Source: Pegea sp. RAD2-039 (lineage: Eukaryota; Chordata; Thaliacea; Salpida; Salpidae). From it: a DNA stretch of 64,000 bases. The position numbers and the translations under genes are program-made. The DNA lies in the NCBI GenBank assembly GCA_034620365.1, contig JAQGEQ010000225.1, positions 558,001-622,000 of the forward strand, read 5' to 3'. Below the pieces are notes generated by a model. It saw only the letters and a list, made by a program, of their open reading frames with translations, was not told where the DNA came from and searched no databases. Shown one piece after another: positions 12,640-26,302 of this stretch (positions within the stretch are counted from its first letter, which is position 1; each line of letters opens with the position of its first letter).

Positions 12640-14736
12640 TCTGAAGCTTCTAAGCAAGTAGAAAAGTCACTGTGTAATTTCTAACCTTCAAAACAAACCA
12701 AAAGATCTTGATAACTAAAGTACAGAAGCGTCCTAATAGTTTATCACATTAAACATGAAAACAACTTAATAAAAAGACCGTATGTGTTACTAGAAACACA
12801 TCCTTCTAATCTACAAACTAGATACTAATAAGAATATATCTGTTCTGTTAACTTAAAGCTTATACGTAAGTTAGTTATCTATTCAATCAAGGAAATAAAG
12901 AAACCAGGAAATTATTCGTCAAAGAAAACGTTATTGATATTTTGATATAATAGTAGTCTAAGCTGTTTTTGTACAACTATACATTAGAGTTCGATATAAT
13001 CAAGTTAGTTTTTATTATATTGATTAAATAATCTTTCATAAATAAACATTTCCTTGATATTGTTAAGCTTCCAAATACTTTAAGTAACAATCATCAATTT
13101 TTTGTTTATTAAATTCTGATATTAAGATAATTTTTGTGGAATAGTAAAATCGAAATTAGGAAATGACAGAAAATTATAAATCCTAGACTACTACTAATTT
13201 AACATTTAGATTTGTAATAATTTTTGAAATAATAAGATAATAATTGAGTTTTGAATTCTTACAACCATTTGAATTTGATGTAATTGTAATTTTAACTAAT
13301 TATTTTAACTAATCTTTTCAGACCATCACAATAAATTTTCATTTAATTTGATTCATATATAAAGATAAAGAAAATAGTTTTACTCATATTGTACGTCAAT
13401 TACATTCGTCAACTGCAATAGTTTAATTATTAAAACAACTTTCTCTTTACAAAACTCATGATGTTGTTTTTTTGTTTAATTAGATTTAATTTTTGAAAAA
13501 GAATTAAAGTAATAGTTGTTGAACGTCATTTCCTTACTGACGTTAATCTTGAAATAATCAGATACTGTGTAAAAAACAAAAAAGCATTGAATCATCTAAA
13601 AGAAAGTTTAATGAACAACTTAGTGAACAAAAATTGAAAATCAAAACTGATAACAAACATCATTTTTCAATTCTTAAGATTTTATCATTACTATAAGATA
13701 TTTTAGTACAACTAACTATAGTTTTAAATTTATTATATATATTATATATACAGTTTTTAAGGAGATATAGTGATTTAGGTTTAATAGATTCAAATATTGA
13801 TGATATAATTGAATTTCAGAAAACTGTTTATAAAATTCTGTTTGTATTAATGTTCTTTAAAATGAATTTTTCATTAAGATGGAGACATATTTTTTTATAA
13901 TCAAATTTTCTACAATTTTATCAAACATAAATTTACTCAATTAGATTTATTTGTGCTTGTATGAAAAATTTTCCCATTAATTAGCTATATTTAGTGTAAA
14001 AATCACAATTAAAATTATTCAAACAAAATTCCAAATACTTTTAACACAATTTTCTTTTAGTTATCTCTTTGTAAAAGAAGTAAAATTTAAAGTTACATAA
14101 AAAATTAACCTTAAACAAAATATTTAAGCCTAATTTGTTTCATAAGGGTAAGGTATTATATGTAAATTATATCGCTTCTTGTATACACAATTGGTTTTAC
14201 AAATAACTATAGAAGAAGTTTTTTGGAAAGCGTTAATGACCAATGAGTAGAATTTAAAGTTAAAACAAGCTTGTAAATAGAAACATAGCTGAACTTTTCA
14301 AAGTAACTTTTCTACATCTCTTACAAACTAAAGTTAAAAGTTGAACAAATATTAGTTTATGTCAAACTCTTGAAATAATTTTATACTGAGAGCTTTTCTA
14401 TTTGAACTATTTAAAAATATTTACCAAATTAAACATTTTATTAAAAGCTGTGAAATTTTCACGTAATAAAAATAAATTTAATTGAAAACTTGGCTTCATG
14501 GTTTCAGCTGATTTAGAAAAAGAAGTATAATACAATAAGAATGACAAAATAGTAGAGAATATTTTGATACAAATTTTGAAAAGTTTATCAAAATGCAGAA
14601 AAACTACAAAATAAATCATTTTTAAATTGAGCTTTTGAAAGAGGATGTAATTAATGGCTTTCAACATTTAAAAAAGAGTTTTCCATTTGCATCTATGACA
14701 ATTGGAAAGTGAATTAAAATAATTAGATATAATTGA
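12640..14736. other. intergenic, AT-rich
   Basis: This is the 5' flank of paralog 3 and the 3' flank of the next gene. Nothing coding was recognised. Confidence 0.5.
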
Positions 14737-17487
14737 TCAATCCAAATTCATCTGAAAAATAGAATAATATAAATAAATAGTTAAAAATGTTCATCAAGGT
14801 TAAACTTTTAAATTAAAAAATTCTTTAAATTAAGTTTAAAATGATGATTTTTTGATCATAAATAACTTTAACATTTTAAAAAGAGTACTAAATAAAAACT
14901 TACTTTAGGAATTTGCTGAGGAACCTGAGCCCTTAGACCTTGGTTTGGATAACGGGGTGGTAGTTTTTTCTATAAAATAAAATCATTAGTAGATAACCTG
15001 ATCGAAAATTTCAGTAGCCAAGTGAAAACATCGTAAAAAAGTTTAATAGTTTTATTGATGTTGTTTGAACTCATAAAATTTCAAAACTAAACTATTCTGG
15101 CTACATACCAATAATGTATTTAGCTATTTAAACAAATAAACACTTTTTTTAAATCAAAAGTATTTTTATAAATCTTAGTAAAAAGTCTCTTTGGTTAGAC
15201 TTAGAAAAGGGAAATATAGTTTGGGTATCTTTAGATAAAAAGGAATTTGTTGGCTATCAAAGTTTTTGATTATTATGATCAAAACATTTTTTAAATTACT
15301 TAAACTTAAGTAATTAATAAATAAACTAAATTGGAATAACATTTAAAAGATGAAATGTTTCTATTAAAATACAAACCACGTTCAGTTGTTGTAGATATAT
15401 TTCATCTTTTAAATATTTTGTTTTTTTTGGTTGTTTTTTATTTGAATAAACATACCAAATTGTGGTTGGAACAACAGAAACAACCAGAAAAGAGACAACA
15501 ATAATGAAGATAAAAAGCCAGGCTATAAACAAAAAGTAAATGAAAAAGAGACAGACTAATTTGAAAACTATAAATTGATGTATACTTCAACAACTTACGG
15601 TTTTCACAAGTGGTACCACTGAACGTAGCCATGCAAGAACAAACCTTAGGATCAGAGTTTATCTGACAAGTTCCAAAAGGTGAATTACAATCTGCATCAG
15701 ATTGACAGACTTCAGCTGAATAAAAAAATGAGTTTATGATAATTTCTACAACTTAAATCATAAAATTTAATTTTAAGAATCTAAAATATAATTAATTTTT
15801 TGCCAAAAAAAACTTGTATTTGATTTTTAATATTTCCAAATTTTTTAAAAGTTTATTGATGTTACCTGAACAGATGATAATAGAAGTAGTTCCTAAAGGT
15901 TCATAGTAACCTTCACGACAAATACAACTAGAATAACCTTCATCAGTGACAATACACTTAGTGCTATCATTATAACATCCAGGACATGCTAATGACGGTT
16001 GTACAGCTGAAAAAGATTTTAAAATTAAAATTTTTAAGGTTCAATTTATTTGTTAATTTTAATCTCATAATTTAGGGAGAGTATGGAACCTAGATTCAAT
16101 GATTAACTATTCTTTATAAGCTGAAATATTCGTAGAATAAATATTTGTAGAATGATTGAAGTTGTCACTACGTAATTGTTGGATAGAAGGAATTATTGCT
16201 TTTAAAATAGAAAAAAAATATTATTGTTTGAATTAATTACGAAAAATTATCTTGAAAATTCAAAACTTGAATCAGAAGTCAACTTTTTAAATTGATTTAA
16301 AATAGAAAGAAGTTGACTTTAATGAAAAATATTTTAAGAATTTCAATAAAACTCATTTATCATTACTTCCAACTTTTTCAATGGTTGCTTTTTCATCAAT
16401 CATTATCTTGTCTTGATTACACTGAAAATTGAAAGTTTATAATTAAAAAATAAACTAACCAGGGCTTCTAATTTTTTATTTAAAATATTTCAAATTTTGT
16501 AATCTAGTTTTTATTGTATTTATGAATGAGTTATAATTACTAAAATATTAATATTCTAAACACAATTTCTGAAATTTATATATTGCTATATAAAGTTAAT
16601 ATATAGATAAATCTTTTTTTGTTTACATTTTGTAAATATTTTTCCATTTGTTCTCTTATATCGGTGATAGTGATGGCTTCAGAATCATCATACAATAATC
16701 GGTATGAAAATTGTAATCCATTACTTGTAGACTCAACATTTAAACCATTGAAGCATACATTAGCTCTTGTATTTTCACAATATATACAATTAAGCTAAAA
16801 AAACTATCAATTTTATGAAAAGTTAAATCTCTAAGAGTGTAGCTCATACCAATTTTTTAATATCATCTACTGTTGGGTTAGTGGAAGCCTTTGATAGTAC
16901 TTGTTCATTAATCAAGACAACTAATCCAGTAAACTGCTTAACTATTTAACAAAAAGTCTATTAACTCTCTGTTAAATATCTTCTTAACAACAAAACTTAT
17001 AACACCGTTTCAAATACAAGATTTTAATATTTAAAAAAATAGAAATTTTTCGACTGATTTTCTCATCATAATAGTTTACAAGTTTTATAATCAATTAAAA
17101 AATCAACAAACTTTTTATACATTCTTCATTTAGTTTTTCATACCCAGTATAACATAGACATTCATAATATGTTTCTTTTACCTTACAATAACTATTTTCA
17201 GGACAATAACTTATCCCATTGTAACAATGATCTGAAAACAAAACCAAGATGAATTTCTTGAACCATTTCAACTTTCACTCACCATTCCTAGTTGTCGGTT
17301 GAGTTGTTGGTTGAGTTGTTGGTTCTTCATTTCCACTTCCACTTCCACTAAACTCTTCTTTTAGTAATCTGTTTTCATTTAGGAGCATATCATTTTTATC
17401 GACAATATAAACATTTGAACCAGAAGTTATAACTCCAAAAAAGTAAAGAAAATAAATCATATAAGACAGAGTTTTAGTTATGGCCAT
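14737..17487 (-). CDS. EGF / SEA-like / EGF-EGF single-pass membrane protein
   Basis: Ten exons on the minus strand: 17283-17487, 17112-17231, 16850-16941, 16627-16794, 16367-16421, 15866-16006, 15599-15715, 15380-15522, 14904-14969 and 14737-14751, giving 373 residues. The order is: signal peptide (about 1-23); a short Gly/Ser and PTTQ-repeat linker (about 48-66); a Cys-rich EGF-like module (69-108); an alpha/beta region resembling a SEA domain with FTGLVVLINEQVL (109-213); a six-Cys EGF-like module (214-260); a second EGF (261-299) with the C-x-C...GTTCE ending; a transmembrane helix (301-325); and a basic, Pro/Gln-rich cytosolic tail. EGF-SEA-EGF-TM order is that of transmembrane mucins such as MUC3/12/13/17. 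No SEA self-cleavage motif (GSVVV) is visible. The 37 and 43 kb genes share the C-terminal modules, while this one has only a stub of mucin sequence. Two donors (GTTTGT, GTGGTT) are weak, and the 15-nt last exon needs transcript support. Confidence 0.7.
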
Positions 17488-20400
17488 TTTCTTTTTAATA
17501 CTTTTAACTTTTTTTAGTCTATGGTTTATCTTTCAAAGGTGAATCTATAATAAACAGCTTTTAATTGTAAAGTAAATATAGTTGATACAAGTCATCTAGT
17601 CAAGCGAAAGTAAAAAGTTATTTAATTAATATAACTTTCTAAATCAAGTACTTAAGTATGTTTATAAATGTCAAAAAGTCAACAAAAATATTTTCAAGTT
17701 TGCAGAATGAAGAATAATCAAGTTTATAAGCTTCTCAAAAGTTTTCACTAAAAACTAAAAGTAGAAATTTAAGCTTTTCTGAACTTCTAAATAAAAAAAC
17801 GAAAAGCTAAACATCAAAATCAGTTTACATCAAAGTCAATGTTTTAAGATGACTGTTTTACTTTATAAAAAACTACAAAATAAAAAGATTGACTTTGATT
17901 TACTCTAAACCTTAGTGAACAGAAAATTATTTGTCTAAAACAACTAAACTTTCTACAGAAGCTTTAAAAAACTTAATTAGTAGGTAATAAAGTACTTTTA
18001 AAAGATTGCAAAACTTTCTATTAATTATTAACAAGGATGTCGAATTCATGTTACTTTAAAATAAAATTTCTCTCTTACAAAACAAATCTTTTTATCAAGT
18101 TAATTTAAATAGTTTGATTTAAATAGTTATTTTAATAATATTTTTAAAATAAATTGAAATAAATCAATTTTAAGCAGATTTCTAAAGTCAATAAAATCCT
18201 CTAAATATACAAGAATTGTTAATCTACTTAATAATCATTAAATTAAAATATCAACAAGTTGGTCAAGACAATTGTAACTTTGTTTCATCCAAAATGACTT
18301 CACTGTAAAAAGATTTCAGAAAAAAGGATAATCTTTTTGATAATTCTTTATAATTACTTATAAATGATATTTACTAATAAAAAACCAATTCATTATTTGG
18401 CAAAATTATTTCAGCTAAATTTTTAATAAATCTTAATTTGCTACATCACTAAATAGGAGAATAATGAGGCCTTCAGTAGAGATTTTGATTAAAAAAAGTT
18501 CACTATAATAAAAAGACAAAATTAAATTTTTAATGGAAGAAAATCTACAATATAAAAAAATTAATCAAACGATATTTACATAAATATTAACTTATTCTGA
18601 AAAAAATAAAAATAGTACCTCTAGCGCTATATAGCGGATGTGTTTTTTTACTTAAGAAAATCAAAAAAATTCATAAATCTATAAAGTTACTTAAAGCCGT
18701 ACAATGATTTTTTTTTCGAGATGTAAGTTTAAAAATAGAATAACGTGAACATGAAATTAATTAAATAGTAATTATCAATACTAATAATTGAATAATAATT
18801 ATTGATACTAATAATTAAATGATAACTATTAATATTAATAATTAAATAACAAGCAGACAAATGTGTTTTAAGCATAAAACCAGCTTATTTACCAAGCACT
18901 ACTTAGTAACCAAATATTGGTTATAAACTTTAAAAATCGAGTAAAAGTTCAAAAAATCAATTATTGGGGTATCTGATATTCAATATAAGGTTGCTTACAG
19001 GTAAAAGATCATTGAAATTTTGTTAAATAGTTTGCGATTTTACAAGAATTAAAACAATGAGTAAATTCCTATATCTTACATTTAGAATAGGAAATTATTA
19101 AAAGTTAATAAAATGTCAATGAAGTCACTTAATTAGTATTTAAAAGCAAATTGAAAATGTCGGTCTGAAATTTGATTTTAAGGCTCACAAGCGGAACGTC
19201 ACGCTTCAATGGACACAATATCGTATTACAAAAATATAATATAATTTTATATTTTAACATTTTAATTTTATTTTGTAATTATTTCGGCTTTAAACATTTT
19301 CTATTTTTTTTATTAAATATTTTGACTTTATAAGATTTTAATTATTTAAAAATACCAGAAAACTTTTTATTGCTTTATATATATATATACAATTTTAATT
19401 GAAATAGTTTTAAAACAATTTTTAAGGAATTAAAAACAGTTTTATATAAAAGTTTTTATATAGTTGCTGATTTGATAGATTTATAAATTTGTGAAGTTTA
19501 AAAATTCACTTTTAGATTTTTATTATTTATCAAATTCAAAATATTATTAAAATTAATTAATGTCAACATAAAAAAAACTTATAATCATAAACTTTAATTA
19601 ATAAACAAATTTTCATTTTTACTTTTAATTTTTTTAACAAAATATTTTTTAAAAGATTTTAATTATTTGGAAATACCAGAAACAGTAAAATGCCGTTTTT
19701 CAATTTTTTTTTATATTTAACTTGTCAATAGTAGAACACTTGATAAAACTTGACCTAACCTCAAAAATATTCCTCCAACCAATATATATTGTTACCAAGA
19801 AAATTTAAATTTTGTAATTTTTTCAGTAATTTCAAACTGAAGTTATAAAAAAGTTTGGATAAAAGCACTAAAAGAGAAAACGTTAACATGTAGCAGATGG
19901 TATTCGACTAGAGGCTTATATCGAGCAGACGGTGAATTGGCTAACTTATGTTTATCATTCACAAAGCTTGTCACCCACATGGTGTTAAGACTTGCAAACA
20001 ATTTGCATTTGATTGTTGTACAGCTGCAAAACTTGAGAAAATTTAAAGTTTAGATTAATAATTGAAAACTAAAAAAGCATAATTTACTTTTAGGAACTTT
20101 TAATTCGTTTATTCAAAACCTTAAAAAGTTTTAAAACTTGAATACTTTAGTGAACTAATTATTGAACAGGTGTAACTCTATCATTAGGGCTTTAACATTC
20201 GTTTAAGATAACTGCATTTGACTTTTGTTGATTCAATAGTTTGGTTTAAGTTATGGTTCACATAAGGCTTTAAGTATTTTTTTAATCTCTTAGTAAATAC
20301 TAACCATTATTGCAGCTCGATTGTTGAAGATTACATTTTACTGATGGTTACATTTTGTTCTCAAGTAATTTTCAAACTATATTTTATCTTTTTTAAAGTA

Positions 20401-20939
20401 TCTTTATGTAAAGTTACAATTTTATGAAACAAATGTTTAATTAAGTTAATTTAACTTTGTGGAAAAAGCTAAATTTTTAAAAGATTTATATATCGTTATA
20501 TTCATTTTTTGTTTAAACTATCGACTAGTTTTTTAAAATTTAATTCTTTTAAGAGAAGAAAACTCTCAAAGGCCCTTCATAAAAAGACGGATGATACTTT
20601 GTATTTTGAGAGGTGAAATGCTTCACTAGCATTGCTAACAGCTAAACGTAAATTACACCTTCACAATGTAATTTAAAACTTCTGACAACTGGCAGACAAG
20701 TACCAGTAAACTGATTTTTTTCTTTTTATTACAATACTATCTTTTATATCTTCGGCTGTTGTCTGCTCATATCAGTAGTTCTTTGCTCTAGTTAGACGAA
20801 GATCTGTTGAAAGCTTTTTATTAGAGTTTATCAATAAGCTTGTGGAAGATAAGAATTTATTTAATATTACTTTAGTTTTTTTTATTAATATGACATTAAT
20901 GTTATTTTAAATTATTTTTTAGCAATTTTAAGCATCAAA
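17488..20939. other. intergenic, AT-rich
   Basis: No gene was recognised. It holds a short AT-rich tandem repeat at about 18.76-18.85 kb. Slightly GC-richer islands near 18.61, 19.18 and 19.90-20.03 kb could be old repeats but match nothing else here with confidence. Confidence 0.5.
18758..18850. repeat. AT-rich tandem repeat, ~27-28 bp unit
   Basis: About three diverged copies of a unit built around ATACTAATAATT / ATTATCAATACTAATAATT. Minor local satellite. Confidence 0.6.
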
Positions 20940-22896
20940 ATGATGAGATACTTTTTAGTTTGTATTTTTTTGTGTTTGTACCAAATAGATGAAATAGATG
21001 GAAAGTTTTGTAAAGAAATAATAACCAGTTGTGCTGAAAACTCAGATTGTCTTGAAGCTTATAATAAATTGGATCTAATTTGTGAGGTGATTAAATTACA
21101 AGTTTGTAAATTATAATAACAAAAAAATGCGTTTTAGTTCTACAGTTTTTAAATTCTTAAAGTTTAATATTTTCAATAATAGTAACAAATTAATCATCAA
21201 TTATATATATTCATGAAAATAATAAACTTATTATTATTTTAAAAACGGTTTTCATAATAAAATCAATCAAAATAAACAACCTGTATTAGACTTCGTATTC
21301 CCAATGGTGATTATTATTCAGTACTATTGAGAATTGATTAGCAACCAAAAAAGATACGGTTGTAGTACAGAGGTTCTACTTCTAGTCAAGCTGGCGTCTA
21401 TATACAAACAGTTTGAAGTTTCAACCACTCAACCAATACCCATTAGCCAAATTTTATTTTAAATATAAAATGTGTTTTAGAACAATCAGAAAATTTACTG
21501 ATTGATTTATAGTTCGTAAAAATTTTAGATATCTATCAGTAAAGTATTTTCTTTTTAGGTCAAAGAAGAGAGATGTGCCCTGAAGTTTATTAATCTAGTA
21601 ACTTGTGGAAAGTATAAAGATTGGCTTATGAATGATGATATGTTTGGTATGACTAATACTTGTATACTAAAAGACGTAAGTATATAAGTAAAGATGTGTT
21701 CATTGCTTATAACTAAATCTAGCTTTCTATATAATCAAAAGACATAAAAGTAGTTATTTTAAATATTATTAATTTCAAATTGTTTTTGATGAATGTTTTT
21801 TTTTAGAAAAAATTGTATTCACAAAAAAATTAATATAAATTATAATTATTTGTTGATTTATAAAAAGTTTGAAGTAAATCAAATTAGGATTTGGTACATA
21901 ACAGGAGTTACATAAAATTGAAAAACTTAATTTGTTTTCAGGAGAACGATTTTCTAGAAGAAAAAATAAATAAAATATACAGCAACCCTTGTTTTCGTGA
22001 GTTTAAATTTAATTTGTTTGAAGCCATAGAGACATCCGTAAAACCATCTTCAATGTCCTCATCACTTTAAAACTATTTTAATAATAAATTTTTTGGTTTT
22101 AGGAGCAATTGAGTTTTTGAGAAATAATAATCAGATGCCCAAAGAAAAACAAAAAAATGGTAAAATTGAAATTAGTTTTTATTCATTTATTACAATAAAC
22201 GCGAAGGAAGGTGTCTGAAGAGAGTACCTCTCGCTAATACACATTCTCACAAATAATATATAATATATAAGTTGGAAATATAGTTAACTTTGAAAATATT
22301 TTAAACTAGTTTCTCGATTAAATGTTACTCATATAAACTAAAATTGATGTAGAATATTAAATATCATTTTTCATTTGGTGTAAACAACTGAAAAATATTG
22401 AATTTTATCTCTAACTTTTTTTAGATTCATTTATAGAAGAAAATGAAAAAGAAAAAGATATAAGAACTGAAGGTACATGAAAAAATAATTATGTATAAAT
22501 AGTTTGACTTAGTAGCTAATAAGTTCCATGTCTGGCCACTAAAAATAACTACTTTTTTGTTTATTTTTAAGTATCAACTGAACACTCAAACAACAACAAT
22601 ATCTCACCATTAGACGGACAACCTAAAAAATTAAAATTAGGGACTAAAAAAGAAGATGAAAGTTTGTTAATAGAATTATTTATTGATATTCAATAACTTT
22701 ATCCAATTTTACAGAGCTCTTACCTTTATTGATAAGTATTTTGGTCTTGATTTTAGTTATATCCGGAGTTGTGGTTTATCTGTTTTATGGGTTAGTTTAT
22801 TCTTTAGTTGATTGAATGATTTTAAATTAAAATATCAATTTTAGATCATGGAAAATTAAAGGACGAAGCACCTCAACACAACTTTTAATGATATAA
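20940..22896 (+). CDS. Cys-rich type I membrane protein, possibly GFRA/GAS1-like
   Basis: Eight exons: 20940-21086, 21559-21675, 21942-21996, 22103-22159, 22425-22472, 22572-22661, 22715-22790 and 22845-22896, giving 213 residues. After a signal peptide (1-18), the ectodomain has eight Cys residues between about 24 and 105. The spacing C-x7-C-x5-C-x11-C in the first exon, with a Tyr before the last Cys, recalls one GDNF/GAS1 domain, and the second exon holds further cysteines. A Lys/Glu/Asn-rich stalk encoded by short phase-1 exons (107-171) follows. Then come a transmembrane helix (about 173-196) and a short basic tail ending STSTQLLMI. A GDNF-family co-receptor-like role is only a suggestion from Cys spacing; an unrelated fast-evolving receptor is equally possible. 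An acceptor tract ends 17 nt before the ATG. A LINE fragment sits in the intron after exon 4. Confidence 0.65.
22175..22282 (-). mobile_element. LINE 3'-end fragment (copy 3), in intron 4
   Basis: On the minus strand this reads CTATATTTCCAACTTAT, GAGAATGTGTATTAGCGAGA, GGTACTCTCTTCAGACACC and a tail CGCGTTTATTGTAATAAATG. It is the same 3' end as the other copies, in an intron of the Cys-rich membrane protein gene. Confidence 0.7.
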
Positions 22897-25800
22897 TAGA
22901 GAGTTGACAGTTAAACTGAAGTCAAGACCAAAGACCTTTAACAAAGGCAACTTTGTTTTCTTTACCAATTACTTTTTTAGTAAACTTGTAGCAAATTTGG
23001 TTTAAAACTTCAATCTAAAAACGTCCAAAAATTTGTTTCAATGATCTTGGATTAGAATTAGTGATTAAAGAAATTATTTGATTGAATTGAATTCCAGGAT
23101 TTTTTATTTTATTTTATTTTCTTGTTACATTGAAAGATATTTTGTTTTTGTTTGTTTACTTTGTAAGATATGTTTGATAATAAAGTTGTAAAATCAGAAA
23201 AAGTATTTTCTATTTGGAGTTATAATAAGTTTGGTTATCTAAAGTACCAAAAATAAAACCGTTTAGTCTTCTTAATATTTATCTCAATCTTTTTAAACAA
23301 AAGTTATTATTTTAATGAAAGATTTTATTTAAAATTAAAGTTTAAAAATAACGTTAGTTTAGTTAAAAAATATTTTATAAGAAACCTACCAACAAATTGA
23401 GTATGTTGTAAAAGCTTTATTAAACTAATAAATGAAAGATAAAAAGAGAAAATAATTAAGTTATTAGGATAAACAAGTAAAGTCAGCAACAAGTCACTTA
23501 ATTTCCAATAAGATAATATTTTGAATAAACAGTTTTAAATTTAAAAATCAAAATTGTATTTACTTTTTAAAGATTTAGAATAATTGTCAATTTCAAAATA
23601 TAAAAGCTGAACCCGATGTACAGTTTTTCTTTGCAACTATAACTAATTAAACCTAAGCAAGTTAAATTAGAGTTAACATCTTGATCTGTAAGAGTTTTTT
23701 AACGTTTTAAACGAAGCTACAATCTTAAAAGAAAATCTTTTAAATTGAGGTCAAAGGTGTCTAATACTAGCAGTTTGAAATTTATTCCAAAATTATCAGA
23801 ACATAAGGACATGAAACCTATTTTGATAAAATAAATAAATATTTATTAATTTTAATGATTCTTCTTTTTTATATTTGTAAACTGATATCAAAAATAATTG
23901 TAGATGAAAAATATACTTTTCTAGATAATATTAACCTTTATATATAATTTTTGTGAATTAAGACAACAATATAAATTTGTTTTAAAGTTTAAAGTTGTCT
24001 GCTCAGTTATTTTTCAACAAAAATTGATTGTACATCAGACATTATCATATAAATATGTTCCTTACTGCATTTGTTAGAAATCCTCATCAGCTTAGTTAGT
24101 AAGAGAGTTCTACAATAGTAAAAATTATTAACTGGATCTTAATAGAAATATTAAAAGTGATATAATAAACCAAAACAGTTAATTCGAACAAAACAGGATG
24201 AATTGAAATTAACTGAGAAGAACAAATACTTCCTTCATCTTGTATGCTTAGAGTCGTCTTGAAAAGAAAATACTTTAATCGGAAATAGTTTTTATAAGGA
24301 AGTAATTTAAAAAGAAATTTCTAACTCAAAAGTTATTTAGTATAAACTCTTCATTTGTAAATTAGTCAAAGAGTTCCAAAATAAAAGTATTTTAAAATGC
24401 TTTTAAATTATATACTTATATTAATTTTTGATAGGTTTTTATTATAACTCTTTACTTTACAGTGAAATATGCTATTAGCAAAAACACTTTTATTTAGTTT
24501 TACTAAATAATAAAAAGTTAACAACCATACAAGCTAAGTAGAATGTTCATTTAATCAACTAAATAACTTTGAGTAATTAAATTTAGTGTCTATCAACAAG
24601 GTAACCTTAACCACCAACAACAATATATTTCTATAAAGGAATTTTTATTGGCAACAACGAGTAGTAATCAGTTATTGATTCAATCCGTTTATATGCTTTT
24701 AGTATGCCAGGAAGTTGTTCTAAGCTTTCTCAACGAAGAAAGTCACATCTACGAGTTTAACTAGATTTAAAGCTTTAGTTTGAGGAAAATTCATTAATCT
24801 ACAAACGAAATCATTACTTCGAGTTGGTTAGCTAGTATGGTGTAACTTTAAGAATACCAATTTAAAATAAAAACAGAAAATACTGAATTTAAGTGGCTCT
24901 AAAAGAACCTTACATTTGACTAACAATCTGGGCTTTTTTACTGGCTGGTCCAGTCTTTTTTGGCCACAAAACTGCTTTGATGTTGAGTAGTCCTTCACAA
25001 AATCTGTCCCCAACAATCAGTTGAACATTTTATAAACTGAAAATAGCATCTTAGATATTGTAATTTATTTTAACAGGATTGAAATAGACTAAAGCATTGT
25101 TTTCGAATAAAATGTGAAACAATAAATTTAATAAAAGGAAACTTTGCAGAATACTTCAATGAAGTTATGTATTGAACTTTAAGATAATAAGAATGATGAA
25201 ATATCCTGGGTAACACTATTAGTGTTTTAATTTAAACTAACTTTGTTCTTGTAATTTATATCTAGAATATTTACTAAACTTTATTTATTGATAAAATATT
25301 TTAACGCTTAAACTATTTTGAAGTTTAAAATTTATAAATTTATCTTGATTTTCTAGTATACAGATAAAACGGAAGTTAAAACAACCAACAGGAAAGTTAT
25401 TAATTAACAATTTGTTTACACTAATAGTAATAGTAGCTTTTGATTAGCTATCTGAAGTTCATAACTACTTTTAGTTCAGGTTTAAAGCTGTATCAAAGTC
25501 TGCATGATAAAACCAAGCTCTGATAGTAAAAGAATATATGATTCATCAAATGGTTTCCTCTTTTTAAAGTTCGTTTTTATTTAATTTTCTTAAGCACACC
25601 AAAGGTACACTAAAACCAAGAATGAGTTGGTTAAAATCTTTTAGTAAACAAAATCATCACCAGTTAGTATTGCAAACAAAAACAGTTTTAATAAAAAGCT
25701 CCAAAAAGAATTTCTAAAAAAAGGATTTTATTTGTCATCATTTTAAAAATAATTTTGATGTTTAAATGTTAAAAAAATTATTAAAATGAATCATGGTTGA

Positions 25801-26302
25801 AACTGGTCATTTTTCAAAAATACTTTCACTGATTAGAGCTCAATAAACTTGAGTTGTGCAAAAATAAGAAGAATCAAATTGCCTGAATCAAGTTATCACC
25901 AATGTAAAAAAAGATTTGCAAATAACCTAAGTTGTAAAACTTGTAAAATTACAAGAATTACTTTAATGATTTTAAATAAAACTATTTCATAAGATTTATA
26001 GAAGTAATCACATAAAAAGTTTACACAAAATAAAGTAAATGTATCGTATATGGTTTCTGTTCATCTAAAAGAACCAAATCTACATTTGATCATTCTTCGG
26101 TTCTCTTTTCTATGTCCCAAAAAATAACATTTTCTGATTAAGTTCAAACAAACAGTAACAACCGAGCAAAAATGAAAAGAAAAATAGGGCTTTATTCAAT
26201 TTCACTATAAATTTGTCTTTAAGATTTTTCGATAATGACGACAGAATTGTTCCTAAAAAATTGAGAAGATTTTAAAAGAAGAAGATGAATTGAAAACTCA
26301 CC
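22897..26302. other. intergenic, AT-rich
   Basis: This lies between the 3' ends of two convergent genes. A minus-strand open stretch at about 24900-25016 with a possible GTAAGG donor could be an orphan exon, but nothing joins to it. The rest shows no coding signal. Confidence 0.45.
23179..23184 (+). terminator. candidate polyadenylation signal AATAAA
   Basis: Canonical hexamer 283 bp after the stop codon at 22896, in a T-rich context. Confidence 0.3.

Noticed and set aside
14407-14667. 86-codon minus-strand frame
   Set aside because: Low-complexity Phe/Leu/Lys composition downstream of a complete gene model; no splice or start context.
24828-25016. Minus-strand frame with KRLDQPVKKPRLLVK and a possible GTAAGG donor
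   Set aside because: An in-frame stop lies close to the possible ATG and no partner exon was found. Kept only as a remark.
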